Positions 1-10,503 of a stretch of 64,000 bases of DNA are shown one piece after another. The notes beneath the pieces are model-generated. The model saw only the letters and a program-made list of their open reading frames with translations, did not search any database and was not told where the DNA came from. Source of the DNA: Corynebacterium lizhenjunii (GTDB lineage: Bacteria > Actinomycetota > Actinomycetes > Mycobacteriales > Mycobacteriaceae); contig NZ_CP064954.1 of NCBI RefSeq assembly GCF_011038655.2, positions 1,674,001 to 1,738,000 on the forward strand. The letters are read 5' to 3'. Both the position numbers and the translations under genes were made by a program. Within the stretch, counting starts at the first letter, position 1. Each line of letters opens with the position of its first letter.

Positions 1-663
1 ATCAACCGGTACAACTACAAGGAAGTTTTTGAAGACACCCCGCCGGCCAACCCCACCCCGCCGGACCAGCCCGAAACCCTGCCGGAGCCCCCAAGGTTTA
101 TGCCCCGGCAACCCACTTTCCCCACCCCCGTGGAACCTGCCGGTGATCCCGTAGAGCCGCCTGCCGATGTCGATCCACAATGGCCGGTATCCTGGTTCGG
201 CCAGGTCAACATCCGCAAAGTAAACACCAGCGGCACCCCCCTCGACGGTGCAGAATTTGCCCTCTTCGATTGCGACGCCAAAGGCAACTACAACCCCGAG
301 AAGTACCTGTGGTCCGAAATTATCCCCACCGAAGACGGCGTGGAGATCCAGCAACTGCGCGTCAACGACTGGGAAAACAATGCACCCAAGGATGCCTCGA
401 ACTCCTTCTACTGCCTGGTAGAGACCAAGGCCCCGGACAACTATGAGCTCAACGCCCAGCCCGTGCGCTTCCAGGTGCTCAAAGGCAACCAGGAAGAAAC
501 CATTGGACTAACCGAAGTGGTCTTCACCGACGTCGAGCGCAACGCCGGTGGCAAACTGCCGCTAACCGGCGGCAAGGGCATCCTCGCCCTCATCCTCGCC
601 GGTGGCATAGCCCTGCTCGTGGGCCGTGGCTACTCCATCTACTCCCAGCGCCGCAGCTCCTAA
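1..663 (+). CDS. LPXTG-anchored SpaA-type pilin/surface protein, 3' part
   Basis: The frame is open from the first base, so the N-terminus lies outside the window. What is seen is a proline-rich linker, then an Ig-like module (FGQVNIRKVNTSGTPLDGA, with FALFDCD further on) of the kind found in SpaA/Cna-B pilins. It ends in a sorting signal: LPLTG (bases 556-570), a hydrophobic segment and a basic tail (SQRRSS). A sortase should cleave within LPLTG and join the protein to peptidoglycan or to a pilus polymer. No sortase gene is visible here; it may lie upstream. The family assignment rests on the C-terminal part only. Confidence 0.85.
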   Translation: MNRYNYKEVFEDTPPANPTPPDQPETLPEPPRFMPRQPTFPTPVEPAGDPVEPPADVDPQWPVSWFGQVNIRKVNTSGTPLDGAEFALFDCDAKGNYNPEKYLWSEIIPTEDGVEIQQLRVNDWENNAPKDASNSFYCLVETKAPDNYELNAQPVRFQVLKGNQEETIGLTEVVFTDVERNAGGKLPLTGGKGILALILAGGIALLVGRGYSIYSQRRSS

Positions 664-678
664 CAGCGGCGCCTGCAC

Positions 679-714
679 CCTCTGACCTGCCTGCTCACGG
701 CGGCGGGTCAGAGG
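679..714. terminator. Hairpin between pilin-like gene and dnaE1
   Basis: Arms CCTCTGACC (679-687) and GGTCAGAGG (706-714) form a perfect 9-bp stem. It starts 15 bases after the pilin-like stop and lies between two convergent genes, so it could serve both. There is no clear T-run. Confidence 0.6.
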
Positions 715-715
715 C

Positions 716-733
716 GGGGGCATCGGCAAGCTC
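716..733 (+). repeat. Intergenic copy of iterated word GGGGGCATCGGCAAGCTC
   Basis: Full-length copy of a word whose 9-base core, GCATCGGCA, recurs about 24 times in this window. It sits just after the hairpin at the pilin-dnaE1 junction. See the finding on this word. Confidence 0.75.
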
Positions 734-781
734 TGGGCTCGGGCCCAGCGAACCAGGCCGGGCCCGGGGGCGCAACCAGAC

Positions 782-3700
782 CTAGCCCAGGATTCCTGGG
801 CCCATGGTGGCCTTCAGATCCCCCATAAGGTTGCCGGAACGCTCCACCCGCAGATGCTCGCCCAGGACCATCAGCGTCGACTCCTGCCCTGCCTGCAGGG
901 TGAGGTAGACGTCTGACTCGCCGTGATTGCGGGCCAAAACTCCCTTGAGCTTGGCAATGCTTTCTGGCGTGCACTGCTCCGTACGCATGAACAGACGCAG
1001 CGGCAGCCCGGCACCGCCGCCAGGGCCTAAATCAGGGACGCGAATATCGGAGCAAAACAGCGACATGCGCTCATCGCGGACCTTCACCGTTACCTTGGCA
1101 ATGATGATGTTATCTTCCACAATCTGCGGCGCCACCAGGGAATAGACCTGGTTAAAAACCAGGAGGTCCACCTGGGCACCATTGTGGTCTTCCATAGTGA
1201 CAATGGCCCAAGGCGAGCCGTCTTTCTTGGAATAGCGCCGGTCCACGCCGGAGATAATCCCACCAATTTCTAGCTCCTGGCCGTTGTGGACCTCGTTGGC
1301 CAAAATCTTTGGCAGCGGGGTGTTGGTCTGGGACTCCAAGGCCTCCTCGAAGCCGTCCAAGGGGTGGCCGGAGACATACAACCCCAGCATTTCACGCTCC
1401 AGGGCCAACTCATGCTTGCGCTCCCACGCCTGGTCCGGGACTTCGATGGCAAAGGCACTCGCCGCGCCACCCTCCTCAGCACCTAAGCCAGCAAAGAGGT
1501 CGAACTGGCCCTTATCCGCAGCCTTCTTGGTGGACTGTACGGAATCTACGGCATCTTCGTGAATGAGCATCAAGCCCTTGCGCGGGTGACCCAAATCATC
1601 AAAAGCCCCGGCCTTGATCAACGACTCCGTCACGCGCTTGCTGCAAGCCACCAGGTCAATCTTGTCCAGGTAATCAGAAAAGGACGCGAACTCTCCCTTG
1701 TCCTGGCGGGTCTTGACAATGGATTCCACCACTTCCGAACCCACGTTGCGGATGGCGCCCAAGCCGAAGCGAATGTCCTCACCAACGGCCTGGAAGTCCA
1801 GCTGGGACTCATTGACAGACGGCGGCAGCACCCGGATGCCCAGGTGGCGGCAGTCCGCCAGATAGATCGCAGACTTGTCCTTCTTATCGCCCACAGAGGT
1901 CAGCAAGGCGGCCATGTATTCCGGCGCATAGTAGGCCTTGAGGAAGGCAGTCCAGAAAGACACCAGGCCGTAGCCGGCAGCGTGGGACTTGTTAAATGCG
2001 TAGGACGCAAAGGGCTCAATGGTTCCCCACAACGCGTCCATGGCCGCCTTGGAATAGCCATTGGCCTGCATACCGGACCAGAATTTCTCATACTGCTGCG
2101 CCAGCACTTCCGGCTTCTTCTTACCCATGGCTTTGCGGAAGCCATCGGCCTCACCGGCGGTGTAGTTGGCCACCTTGCGCGAGATCTCCATGATCTGCTC
2201 CTGGTAGACAATCAGACCATACGTCTCCTCCAGGATCTCTTTGAGCGGCTCCTCAAGCTCAGGGTGGATAGGCACAATGGGCTTGCGGCCATTCTTGCGG
2301 TCCGCATAGTCCCAGTGGGCATTCACACCCATCGGCCCGGGGCGGTAGAGCGCCAGGGAGGCCACGATGTCCTTAAAGCCCGTGGGCTTCATGCGCTTGA
2401 GCAGCTCCTGCATACCACCGGAGTCCAGCTGGAACACGCCCAGGGTATCCCCGCGCGAGAGCAACTCATAGACCTTGGACACCTGCGGGTCATCGGCGTG
2501 CAATTCCTCTAGGTTGAGGTCCTCGCCCCGGTTGCGCTTGATATTGGCCAGGGCGTCGCCGATCACCGTCAGGTTGCGCAGGCCCAAAAAGTCCATCTTC
2601 AGCAAGCCAATGGCCTCGCAGGCCGGGTAGTCCCAGCCGGTGATGTAGGCGCCATCGGCAGGCCTCTTCCACATGGGGATGTGCTCCATCAACGGCACAG
2701 AGGCCATAATCACCGCGCACGCATGCACGCCAGCCTGGCGCACCACGCCCTCCAAACCACGGGCGGTCTCATAAATCCGCTTAACATCCGGGTCCGTCTC
2801 AATCAGTTGGCGCACCTCCGTGGCCTCCGAGTATCGCGGATGCTCCGGGTCGGTGATCCCGGACAGGGGAATGTCCTTAGCCATAATCGCCGGCGGCAAG
2901 GCGCCATTAATACGGTCTGCCATCTGGAAACCCGGCTGGCCATAGTTCACCTTCGCGGAGTCCTTAATGGCCTGCTTGGTCTTGACCGTACCGAAGGTGA
3001 TCACCTGCGCTACTTTGTCTTCGCCCCAGCGCTGGGCGGCATAGGTAATCATCTCCCCGCGGCGGCGATCATCGAAGTCGATATCAATATCGGGCGCGGA
3101 GGGACGCTCCGGATTAAGGAAGCGCTCAAACAGCAGGCCATGCTCAATGGGATCAATGTTGGTGATGGTCAGCGCATAGGCCACCAGGGCACCAGCTGCC
3201 GAGCCACGACCCGGGCCCACCCAAATCCCAATCGAGCGGGCGTGCTTAATCAGCTCCGCCACAATCAGGAAGTAGGAGGGGTAGCCCTTCATATCAATAA
3301 CGTCAATTTCATACTTGGCGCGGTCGATATACTCCTGCGGCACCTCCTTGCCCTGGAAGCGGTCCTGCAGCCCCTCCATCACCTGATGGGTCAGCCACGT
3401 GGTGGGCGTGTGCCCCTCCGGCACATCCGCAATGGGCATGCGGTCATGGGTATGTTCTTCCCATATCTCCCCGTAGTCTTGGACACGCTCGGCAATCCAT
3501 AAGGTGTTATCGCAGCCATCTGGGACCATGTCATCCCACAGCTCGCGCATCTGCTGCGCGGACTTGATGTAGTAGCCGGTGCCATCGAACTTGAAACGGT
3601 CCTGGTCCATCAGCGTCTTGCCGGTCTGCACGCACAGCATGGCCTCATGCGCCTGCGCCTGGGACTCCAACACGTAGTGACAGTCATTAGTTACCAGCGG

Positions 3701-4351
3701 CGGCAAGTCCAGCTTCCGGCCAATCTCTAATAGTTCGCTGCGCACCCGGGTCTCAATATCTAGCCCATGGTCCATCAGCTCCAGGAAGTAATTGTCCTTG
3801 CCGTAGATGTCCTGCCACATGGCGGCAGCCTCTAGGGCCTCGTCGAATTGCCCCAGGCGCAAGCGAGTTTGGACGTCCCCGGACGGGCAGCCGGTGGTGG
3901 CAATAATGCCATCGGCGTGCTCTGCAATCAGCTCCGCATCCATGCGCGGGTACTTACCCAACTGGCCCTCATAGGAGGCCAGGGAGGACAGCTTAAACAG
4001 GTTCTTTAGGCCGGTGGCGTTTTCTGCCAGCATGGTTTGGTGCAGGTAGGAGCCACCGCCGGCGACGTCGTCCCGCTTTTGGTCCGGGTTGCCCCAGTGG
4101 ATGCGCTTTTTGTTAAAGCGCGACTCCGGCGCCATGTAGGTCTCAATGCCGATAATTGGCTTGACCCCGGCCTTGACCATGCGGTTATAAAACGCGTTGG
4201 AGCCAAACATGTTGCCGTGGTCCGTCATTCCCACCGCCGGCATGCCCTGGCGCGTGACTTCTTCCGCCAAAAGGTCCACCTTGGCCATGCCGTCTAGCAT
4301 GGAAAACTCGGTGTGATTATGCAGGTGAACAAAGGAAGAGTTTTTCGCCAT
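782..4351 (-). CDS. dnaE1: DNA polymerase III alpha subunit
   Basis: Catalytic subunit of the replicative polymerase. The 1189-residue length is normal for DnaE1. The N-terminus ([15 protein letters not shown]) is the PHP domain, a metal-dependent exonuclease-like fold. The polymerase core carries the PDIDIDF acidic motif and the [15 protein letters not shown] motif, and an OB-fold region lies near the C-terminus. The ATG at 4351 gives the usual [17 protein letters not shown] beginning. It is divergent from rarD with a 68-base gap. It contains no frame disruption. Confidence 0.97.
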   Translation of the reverse strand: MAKNSSFVHLHNHTEFSMLDGMAKVDLLAEEVTRQGMPAVGMTDHGNMFGSNAFYNRMVKAGVKPIIGIETYMAPESRFNKKRIHWGNPDQKRDDVAGGGSYLHQTMLAENATGLKNLFKLSSLASYEGQLGKYPRMDAELIAEHADGIIATTGCPSGDVQTRLRLGQFDEALEAAAMWQDIYGKDNYFLELMDHGLDIETRVRSELLEIGRKLDLPPLVTNDCHYVLESQAQAHEAMLCVQTGKTLMDQDRFKFDGTGYYIKSAQQMRELWDDMVPDGCDNTLWIAERVQDYGEIWEEHTHDRMPIADVPEGHTPTTWLTHQVMEGLQDRFQGKEVPQEYIDRAKYEIDVIDMKGYPSYFLIVAELIKHARSIGIWVGPGRGSAAGALVAYALTITNIDPIEHGLLFERFLNPERPSAPDIDIDFDDRRRGEMITYAAQRWGEDKVAQVITFGTVKTKQAIKDSAKVNYGQPGFQMADRINGALPPAIMAKDIPLSGITDPEHPRYSEATEVRQLIETDPDVKRIYETARGLEGVVRQAGVHACAVIMASVPLMEHIPMWKRPADGAYITGWDYPACEAIGLLKMDFLGLRNLTVIGDALANIKRNRGEDLNLEELHADDPQVSKVYELLSRGDTLGVFQLDSGGMQELLKRMKPTGFKDIVASLALYRPGPMGVNAHWDYADRKNGRKPIVPIHPELEEPLKEILEETYGLIVYQEQIMEISRKVANYTAGEADGFRKAMGKKKPEVLAQQYEKFWSGMQANGYSKAAMDALWGTIEPFASYAFNKSHAAGYGLVSFWTAFLKAYYAPEYMAALLTSVGDKKDKSAIYLADCRHLGIRVLPPSVNESQLDFQAVGEDIRFGLGAIRNVGSEVVESIVKTRQDKGEFASFSDYLDKIDLVACSKRVTESLIKAGAFDDLGHPRKGLMLIHEDAVDSVQSTKKAADKGQFDLFAGLGAEEGGAASAFAIEVPDQAWERKHELALEREMLGLYVSGHPLDGFEEALESQTNTPLPKILANEVHNGQELEIGGIISGVDRRYSKKDGSPWAIVTMEDHNGAQVDLLVFNQVYSLVAPQIVEDNIIIAKVTVKVRDERMSLFCSDIRVPDLGPGGGAGLPLRLFMRTEQCTPESIAKLKGVLARNHGESDVYLTLQAGQESTLMVLGEHLRVERSGNLMGDLKATMGPGILG

Positions 4352-4419
4352 GCGGCTATCTTATCCATTCCGTCAAACGGGCCCAGGCCTTCCCGCTTGA
4401 GGAGTACATTAAATACATT

Positions 4420-5298
4420 ATGTTCTTTACCGTTGCTGCTTATGTGCTGTGGGGCCTGTTCCCGGCTTTCTTTCCGCTGCTCGATGCCGCCAGCCCCCTA
4501 GAAATCGTGGCCCACCGCGTGCTGTGGACCGCCGTGTTTGTCACCGGCTACCTGGTCTTTTCTGGTAGCTGGCGCGAGCTGGCCGCCCTGGATCGACGCT
4601 CCTGGGGTTGGCTGGCAGCAGCAGGGTTCTTTGTGACCATCAATTGGGGCACCTATGTGCTCACCGTTAACTCAGGCCATGTTGCCGATGCCTCTTTGGG
4701 CTACTACATCAACCCCTTGCTCTCCGTAGCCCTGGGAATGATCTTCCTCAAAGAGCGCCTGCGCCCCTGGCAGCTAGCCGCCGTGCTTATTGCCACTGCG
4801 GCCGTTGCCTACCTGACCTTCTTTACCGGCCAGGCGCCCTACTTGTCGCTAGCAATTGCGATGAGCTTTGGCATCTACGGGCTGCTGAAGAAGAAAATCT
4901 CCATTTCTGCGGCTGGCTCTGTGGCGGCAGAAACTCTGGTGATGCTCCCCTTCGCCTTGATCTATCTCACCTGGCTAGAACTGCGCGGAGAATCAACGTT
5001 CTACCACCTGGGTGCTAGCCACTCCCTGCTGCTGATTGCCTCTGGCATTGTCACCGCCACCCCCTTGTTGCTCTTTGCCCGGGGTGCGCGCGAGCTACCG
5101 CTGGCCACGGTGGGCATGTTGCAATACATCACGCCATGCATGTTGTTGCTGTGGTCCGTCTTCATTACCCACGAGCACTTCTCTACTCACCGCTGGATAG
5201 GCTTTGGCATCATCTTTGTTGCTGTGACCATCTACCTGGCTGACTTAGCGCGCGCCGGAGCTCGCCGACGCCGCGCCCAGCACCACGCAGGCCCGTAA
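4420..5298 (+). CDS. rarD: RarD-type EamA/DMT transporter
   Basis: A 292-residue inner-membrane protein with about ten hydrophobic segments; it starts MFFTVAAYVLWGLFPAFF, typical of the RarD subgroup of drug/metabolite transporters. The motif around EIVAHRVLWT and the ERLRPWQ stretch after the fourth or fifth helix fit RarD. RarD proteins were named from chloramphenicol sensitivity, but the substrate is generally unknown. A purine-rich GAGGAG lies 15 bases before the ATG, which is far for a ribosome site. The C-terminal tail is basic (RRRRAQHH). Confidence 0.85.
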   Translation: MFFTVAAYVLWGLFPAFFPLLDAASPLEIVAHRVLWTAVFVTGYLVFSGSWRELAALDRRSWGWLAAAGFFVTINWGTYVLTVNSGHVADASLGYYINPLLSVALGMIFLKERLRPWQLAAVLIATAAVAYLTFFTGQAPYLSLAIAMSFGIYGLLKKKISISAAGSVAAETLVMLPFALIYLTWLELRGESTFYHLGASHSLLLIASGIVTATPLLLFARGARELPLATVGMLQYITPCMLLLWSVFITHEHFSTHRWIGFGIIFVAVTIYLADLARAGARRRRAQHHAGP

Positions 5299-5361
5299 CG
5301 GCTCTACCACCCACGACACCCGCGCTCAGGCTTTTTTACTCAGGGCTTTTTGCGCAGGGCT

Positions 5362-5652
5362 TTAGTGTGGGCGCGAGCGCAGCTGTGCCCGGGCCTGCCG
5401 CGCCCGCTCGCGCGCCTGCTGCTCCTTTTCATGGTCCAGCGCCCAGCGCGGGGCCATAAACAACACCAGCGACGCATTAGCCACCACCACGGCAAAAAAC
5501 ACCACGTCCATTCCCATGCGTGCCTCGATCAGGCGCACCACCAGTCCCACCGCGCACAACACCAGGGCGATCCAGGAAGCAATGTAGCCGAACTTGTAGT
5601 TCGGCGCCCACTGGGACCACGGAACTTTCAAAGCCTTAGCTGCAGAACTCAT
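5362..5652 (-). CDS. Small membrane protein, two TM segments
   Basis: A 96-residue protein of unknown function. After a short polar N-terminus (MSSAAKALKVPWSQWAPNYKFG) come two predicted membrane segments (about residues 23-42 and 47-67), then a basic, charged tail rich in R, E, Q and A (residues 72-96), probably cytoplasmic and helical. It is convergent with rarD and downstream of the next gene in the same direction, so the two may be co-transcribed. I do not recognise a named family. Confidence 0.7.
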   Translation of the reverse strand: MSSAAKALKVPWSQWAPNYKFGYIASWIALVLCAVGLVVRLIEARMGMDVVFFAVVVANASLVLFMAPRWALDHEKEQQARERARQARAQLRSRPH

Positions 5653-5714
5653 GCGGCCCAGAATACAGATCGCGCTGACCCAGCGGTGGAGTCGGCCGAG
5701 CAGGCCCCACGGGA

Positions 5715-6311
5715 TCAGCCGACCTGGGGGCGCACGGCGAAGTTGCCCCAGACGGCATCGGCAAGCCCAGGCTCCACCGCTGCCACCAAGGCATGCTTAG
5801 CCACCTGCTCCAACTGGGCGGGCGGGGCATAGACCACCACGGAGCTAATCCCCGGCGTTCCAGCACCGCCCATCGCCGCAGTCAGCCTCCCCAGTGCGGT
5901 GTCAAAGACCTCCGCGCGCTCGCGCCCGGCTACCGGCTCCGGCACGGGCACTGGGCCTGCGCCGCCCACCACCACAGCATTGACCCGCTGCAGCGGGCGC
6001 AGCGCTGCACTAGCCTGCTGCGCGTCTAGCGGATGGGCAAAAGTAACCAAGGCAAATCGCGACTGCGGATCACGCTGCTCTGTGCTGTCACGGGGTCCCG
6101 TGCTGTCTTGGCGCAACTGCTCCAACTGCCCGGCAGCAAAGTCCACATACTCTGCCCGGGTGCGCCCATCCGGGCCCAGCACATCGCCCTGGACGGGCAC
6201 CGTAGGCACCGGGCCCAGCCAACCCGCAATGGCCAACACCACCACGCCCGCTCCCACCAGCGCCACCCCCCGCCGGACGCGGTATTTCAACTCCGGCCGC
6301 GGGAAACTCAT
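5715..6311 (-). CDS. Membrane-anchored secreted protein, unknown function
   Basis: A 198-residue protein with a short basic N-terminus ([15 protein letters not shown]) and one hydrophobic segment (about 16-33), then a soluble domain that should lie outside the membrane. No catalytic motif is seen. The ATG at 6311 overlaps the end of rluD (stop at 6308) by 4 bases, so it is translationally coupled to rluD-lspA. Its 3' end carries a GCATCGGCA word (5755-5763). I do not recognise the family beyond a corynebacterial-type conserved hypothetical. Confidence 0.75.
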   Translation of the reverse strand: MSFPRPELKYRVRRGVALVGAGVVVLAIAGWLGPVPTVPVQGDVLGPDGRTRAEYVDFAAGQLEQLRQDSTGPRDSTEQRDPQSRFALVTFAHPLDAQQASAALRPLQRVNAVVVGGAGPVPVPEPVAGRERAEVFDTALGRLTAAMGGAGTPGISSVVVYAPPAQLEQVAKHALVAAVEPGLADAVWGNFAVRPQVG

Positions 6312-7234
6312 CCGCGCAACACGCCCAACGCATGCTCCAAATCCTGCGGATAAGGCGCCGTTATCTCAAATGGCTTTCCCGTCCCGGGGTGGATAAACCC
6401 CAGGTTCACCGCGTGGAGCCACTGACGGTTAAGCCCCAGCCGCTTGGCCAGTTTAGGGTCACACCCATACATCGGATCCCCCACGCACGGGTGCCCCGTG
6501 GCCGACATATGCACCCGAATCTGGTGTGTACGCCCGGTTTCTAGGTGGACTTCAAGCAAACTGGCCTCGCGGAACGCCTCCAGCAAGGTGTAATGGGTAA
6601 CGGCGTGCTTACCGCCATCAACCACGGCGAACTTCCACCCAGAAGAAGGGTGGCGCCCAATAGGGGCATCAATGGTGCCCACAATCGGATCCGGTAACCC
6701 CTGGACCACCGCGTGATAGGTCTTGGACACGCGCCGCTCTTTAAAAGCGTGCTTGAGCTGGGAGTAGGCGCGCTCGCTGGCAGCAACCACCATGACCCCG
6801 GAGGTGCCCACGTCCAAACGGTGCACAATGCCTTTGCGTTCGGTAGGCCCGGCATCGGCAAGCTGATAGCCCGCCGCGCGCAGACCCCCAATAACGGTGG
6901 CCCCCTCCCACCCTAAGGTGGGGTGGGCCGCCACGCCCACGGGCTTGTGCACGCAGATGATGTCCTCATCAGCGTGCAGGACATCCATGCCCTCTACCAA
7001 TTCTTCCTTGGGAACCAGGGGCTCTTCCGGCGCAGGCATGACCACATCGATCCACCCACCTGCGCTAAGCCGCTCCGCCTTTCCCACCGCAACACCGTCG
7101 ACCTCCACATCGCCGTCGTCGCAGGCCCTGGCGGCCTTGGCGCGGGAGATGCCCAGTAGCTTGGCCAAGGCGGCATCGGCCCGCATGCCTTCCAAACCCT
7201 CTGGAACCGGCAGCCTACGACTCTCCCTGACCAC
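6308..7234 (-). CDS. rluD: RluA-family 23S rRNA pseudouridine synthase
   Basis: Converts uridines in 23S rRNA to pseudouridine. An N-terminal S4-like RNA-binding segment ([22 protein letters not shown]) is followed by the catalytic domain with HRLDVGTSG, whose Asp is the family nucleophile, and the RTHQIRVH motif. The frame is open further upstream, but GTG at 7234 is preceded 6 bases away by AAAGGAGG and gives 308 residues, the family length. That start lies inside the end of lspA (20-base overlap), the usual lspA-rluD coupling. Which uridines it modifies cannot be read from sequence; the symbol is by family. Confidence 0.92.
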   Translation of the reverse strand: MVRESRRLPVPEGLEGMRADAALAKLLGISRAKAARACDDGDVEVDGVAVGKAERLSAGGWIDVVMPAPEEPLVPKEELVEGMDVLHADEDIICVHKPVGVAAHPTLGWEGATVIGGLRAAGYQLADAGPTERKGIVHRLDVGTSGVMVVAASERAYSQLKHAFKERRVSKTYHAVVQGLPDPIVGTIDAPIGRHPSSGWKFAVVDGGKHAVTHYTLLEAFREASLLEVHLETGRTHQIRVHMSATGHPCVGDPMYGCDPKLAKRLGLNRQWLHAVNLGFIHPGTGKPFEITAPYPQDLEHALGVLRG

Positions 7235-7766
7235 GCCCCCTCCTTTCTTCCAGGAACATGAAGACGATAAAGACCACCACTCCGCAGGTAATGGCGGCAT
7301 CCGCCACGTTAAACACGGCAAAGCTGCCCACGGAAATGAAATCCACCACGTGACCGAACCAAAAGCCCGGCTCCCGGAACAACCTATCAATCAGATTGCC
7401 CAGGGCCCCACCGGCAATGAGCGCCAGGCCCACCACCTGCCCGCGATCACGCAGGTGCGGCACCGCCACCGCAGCGCCCAGCACAAAGAGCAACTGGATG
7501 GTGGTAAACAACCACGTGGAGGACTCCCCACCCATCGAAAACGCCGCGCCAGGGTTAAAAAGCAAATAGAAGCGGAACCAATCCCCCAGGACTGGCAGGG
7601 GCACCCCGGGCTCCAGGATGGACAACATCAGCGCCTTTGTGGCCTGGTCTATCACGGCCACCGCGCCCCCTACCGCCGCCAGGGCCCCCAGATTGCGCCG
7701 GGAGGTTGCCCCGGCAGGACTGCCGGACGCGGGTTTCGACTTAGGCTTGTGACTCACTCGTTCCAT
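7215..7766 (-). CDS. lspA: Lipoprotein signal peptidase (signal peptidase II)
   Basis: Aspartic peptidase that removes signal peptides from diacylglyceryl-prolipoproteins in the inner membrane. The protein has 183 residues, four membrane segments and the two catalytic Asp motifs, GNLIDRLFR and [19 protein letters not shown] near the first helix is also conserved. A 30-residue polar extension ([13 protein letters not shown]) precedes the first helix. It is divergent from a lipoprotein gene that is itself a likely substrate. Confidence 0.95.
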   Translation of the reverse strand: MERVSHKPKSKPASGSPAGATSRRNLGALAAVGGAVAVIDQATKALMLSILEPGVPLPVLGDWFRFYLLFNPGAAFSMGGESSTWLFTTIQLLFVLGAAVAVPHLRDRGQVVGLALIAGGALGNLIDRLFREPGFWFGHVVDFISVGSFAVFNVADAAITCGVVVFIVFMFLEERRGRGQGES

Positions 7767-7798
7767 TGTAGAGAGTGCCCTCCGGTATTTTGGTATGC

Positions 7799-8827
7799 GT
7801 GAAACGTGTTGCTTCTCCCCGCGCCGCCCTAGCTCCCCTGGCCGCCGTCGCTCTTTTGGGCGCAGGCTCCTTGGCTGCGTGTTCTTACTCCCCTCCCGGT
7901 CCGCCGGTGGAGCAGGCTGTGGCCATCGGGGTCGATGCCCCCAGGGTCACCCTCCTTAACCCCGGCACCGGCGCCAAGCGAGTGTTGAATTATCAGGACA
8001 TTGGCACTGAGCATTCTGCCACCGTGGAGGTCAGCGAGGGCTTTGCCCAGGACATTGTGGCCCAGGAGAAAGTGGCAGGCTTTACAGCCTCCCCGGAAAC
8101 GTTTAACACCACGCTACCCCTGGAATTCAGTGTGGATGAGGCCTCGGAGCCAGCCGAAGGCCAGGCCCCGGCCACTAGAAACGTCTTCTTGACTGTGGGC
8201 GAGCCCGGTTTTAGCGGCCCGGAGGACCTCAGCTCTGCCGCTGGGTTTCAATTTGGCTGGCGCGCAGCCGATAGCGGACAGGTAAGCTCCGTGCGCCTGG
8301 CGGCCCCGCAGGCCGCCGGTGATAAAGCACGTGCCCTGACCGAGCAGGCAATCATGGCTGTGCTGGCTGCCCCGGTGGTCTTTCCCGCCGAGGAGGTCGG
8401 TGCCGGTGCCCAGTGGACCGTCGAGTCCCGCGTGGCGGGGCAAAGCACCATGCTGCGCACCACTACCTACACCATCACCTCTCTGGATGACTCCGGGGTG
8501 GACCTGGCGGTGCGCATTGAAGAAAGGCCCTCCCTGGGCGCGTTGTCCCTAGAAGGCCTGGGTCCTGTGGGCGTCGGTCCTGACGCGTCTGGCGCCGAAG
8601 GCTCTGGCTCTGCAGGTTCTGCCCAGTCTGCCGACGCCCCCTCTGGCACCCTGAATGTCCTCGAGTCCACCACCCGTAGCACCGGCAGCCTACGGGTGAG
8701 CTTCACCTCTCCCCTGCCTACCGGCCAGGTGGAGACAACCACCCGGGTGGTCTACGGCCAGGAGGACACTCAAGCCAGGGTGTTGCAGACCACGCAGCTG
8801 GCCTTAGATTTTGCGGACGCTAGTTAG
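7799..8827 (+). CDS. Secreted lipoprotein, unknown function
   Basis: The signal peptide KRVASPRAALAPLAAVALLG is followed by a lipobox (SLAAC), so the mature protein should be lipid-anchored outside the membrane. The remaining 310 or so residues are rich in Ala, Gly, Ser and Thr, with a Gly/Ser/Ala linker (SGAEGSGSAGSAQSADAPSG) about two-thirds along. The start is set at GTG 7799 because it gives a classic signal peptide and because TATTTT lies 7 bases upstream, fitting a leaderless mRNA; GTG 7775 is the alternative. The 3' end overlaps the convergent neighbour by 8 bases. Confidence 0.75.
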   Translation: MKRVASPRAALAPLAAVALLGAGSLAACSYSPPGPPVEQAVAIGVDAPRVTLLNPGTGAKRVLNYQDIGTEHSATVEVSEGFAQDIVAQEKVAGFTASPETFNTTLPLEFSVDEASEPAEGQAPATRNVFLTVGEPGFSGPEDLSSAAGFQFGWRAADSGQVSSVRLAAPQAAGDKARALTEQAIMAVLAAPVVFPAEEVGAGAQWTVESRVAGQSTMLRTTTYTITSLDDSGVDLAVRIEERPSLGALSLEGLGPVGVGPDASGAEGSGSAGSAQSADAPSGTLNVLESTTRSTGSLRVSFTSPLPTGQVETTTRVVYGQEDTQARVLQTTQLALDFADAS

Positions 8828-9410
8828 CGGGGGCATCGGCAGGTGCATCTTCTGCCGAGTCCCCGCCGGGAGCCTGGGCGGCAGTGGGCTGCGCGTTACA
8901 CATGGCCGGGATCTCCTCCGGGCTCACGGTGTTGGAGATCAGGGTGCACGCCCAGGATTGCGACAGCTTCCACTGGCCGTCTTCGTAGACAAACTCCACA
9001 TTCTCTGCGATCTGCGGCTCGGGGCGCTCCGGCAGGCTAAACTGCACCGTCGTTAGCAAAGAGTCCGGGGTAAAGCCCGGCACCACCGGGTCCACGACCT
9101 CGAAAGTAGCGCCAGATTCCGCCTTGGACGCAGCCATGGTGTCAAAGAGCTCCGGGGCAATCTCCCCACCCTGGACGGTCTGCGTCTTTTCTTCCAGCGA
9201 CGCCTCAGGGTCAGTGGCCTTAGCCAGGATCGCGTTGAGCTCAGCCGCCGTGGGCAAGGACTCCGGGGCGGTGGTGTCCCCGCCTGCCTGGGCAGAAGTA
9301 GGCGCGCTGGAGGTCGCGGACTCAGTCTTACCGTCCCCGCCAGAACACGCGGTCAGGGTCGTGGCAGCGGTCAGAGCCATCGCGGCCAGTGCCATCTTCG
9401 GGAAGTTCAC
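8820..9410 (-). CDS. MTB12-like secreted lipoprotein
   Basis: A 196-residue protein with signal peptide and lipobox (TLTAC), a Ser/Thr/Ala-rich linker, and a C-terminal domain resembling mycobacterial low-molecular-weight antigen MTB12: AELNAILAKATDP, VQGGEIAPELFD, then VEFVYEDGQWKLSQSWAC. The family function is unknown. The tail is rich in Ala, Pro and Asp. The 3' end holds a GGGGGCATCGGCAGG copy of the iterated word (8831-8842). The assignment comes from motif resemblance, not a search. Confidence 0.75.
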   Translation of the reverse strand: MNFPKMALAAMALTAATTLTACSGGDGKTESATSSAPTSAQAGGDTTAPESLPTAAELNAILAKATDPEASLEEKTQTVQGGEIAPELFDTMAASKAESGATFEVVDPVVPGFTPDSLLTTVQFSLPERPEPQIAENVEFVYEDGQWKLSQSWACTLISNTVSPEEIPAMCNAQPTAAQAPGGDSAEDAPADAPAN

Positions 9411-9584
9411 TAATTCTCCTTATAGTCAGGTGTGACGGTGGTCAATATACTGTTTAGCTTCAGCCCCCGCGCATACCTTCCCGAGCCTACCGGGGACAAA
9501 ATTCCAACCTCAAGTTTGAAACAGGGTTGTCAGGCAATTCACACACTTCCCCCAGTCCAGACACTGGCGCTACCCTAGGACACC

Positions 9585-10487
9585 ATGACTACTTCCGCTC
9601 CTGCACCCACGGTCCTCATTAGCACCGGCGGGACCATCGCGTGTACCCAGGACGCCTCTGGGGCGTTGGTGCCCACGCTCACTGCAGCTGATCTGGCGGC
9701 CTACCTCCCGCAGGCCGATATTCGCGCCATCGATTATCGCCGCCTGGACTCCAGCGCCATCACCTTTGCGGATATCGATGGGCTTATCGCCCTGGTGGCG
9801 CAGGAGGCAGCTGCTGGCCCGGCGCGCATCATCATCACCCACGGCACGGATTCGCTAGAGGAGACTGCCTTGGCCTTGGCACTCTTCCACACCGGTGAGG
9901 TCCCGGTCATTCTCACCGGCGCACAGCGCAGCGCGGATGCCGCCGCCCCCGATGGCCCTGGCAACCTCGCTGATTGCCTGGACATCACCACCCCGGGGGT
10001 GTGGATTCGCTTTGGTGGGCGCACGGTGCCTGCCTGGGGTGCGCGCAAGCTGCACACCAGCGCCTTGGATGCTTTTGCCGCTGCCGATACCCCCGCACCC
10101 ACCGCCGTGGTGCCCCTGCCGGTGGCTGCCTTAGCCTCCACTAAGGTTGCGGTCATTTCCGCCTACCCGGGCGCAACGCGAGAGCTTGTCGATGCCGCCT
10201 GCGCCGCCGGCTACCAGGGCCTGGTCATCGAGGCCTTGGGCTCTGGAAACATGGGCCCCGACATGGGAGCCGGGGTTGCGGCCGCCTTGGAGCAGGGGGT
10301 ACGCGTGATTATTACCACCCGCGTGCCCGAGGGGGAGGTCTCCTTGGTCTATGGTGGCCAAGGCGGTGGCGCCACGCTTGCCGATGCCGGGGCCCTGGGC
10401 TCCGGCACCCTGCGCGCTGGCCAGTGCCGGGTGCTCCTGGCAGCAGCGCTGGCCACGGGCACTGATCCGGCGGCGTTATTGGGCTAG
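9585..10487 (+). CDS. ansA: L-asparaginase
   Basis: Hydrolyses asparagine to aspartate and ammonia. The 300-residue length fits a type I/II asparaginase. The first catalytic Thr lies in VLISTGGTIACT and the second in ITHGTDSLEETA; both motifs are complete. There is no signal peptide, so it is probably cytoplasmic. TACCCT lies 8 bases before the ATG and may be a -10 element of a near-leaderless mRNA. The 3' end contains CTTGCCGATGCC, a copy of the iterated word. Confidence 0.92.
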   Translation: MTTSAPAPTVLISTGGTIACTQDASGALVPTLTAADLAAYLPQADIRAIDYRRLDSSAITFADIDGLIALVAQEAAAGPARIIITHGTDSLEETALALALFHTGEVPVILTGAQRSADAAAPDGPGNLADCLDITTPGVWIRFGGRTVPAWGARKLHTSALDAFAAADTPAPTAVVPLPVAALASTKVAVISAYPGATRELVDAACAAGYQGLVIEALGSGNMGPDMGAGVAAALEQGVRVIITTRVPEGEVSLVYGGQGGGATLADAGALGSGTLRAGQCRVLLAAALATGTDPAALLG

Positions 10488-10503
10488 CGCTGGGACTGGT
10501 GGG

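Noticed and set aside
7235-7390. 52-residue N-terminal extension of rluD
   Set aside because: It is an out-of-frame reading of lspA, and GTG 7234 has a strong ribosome site.
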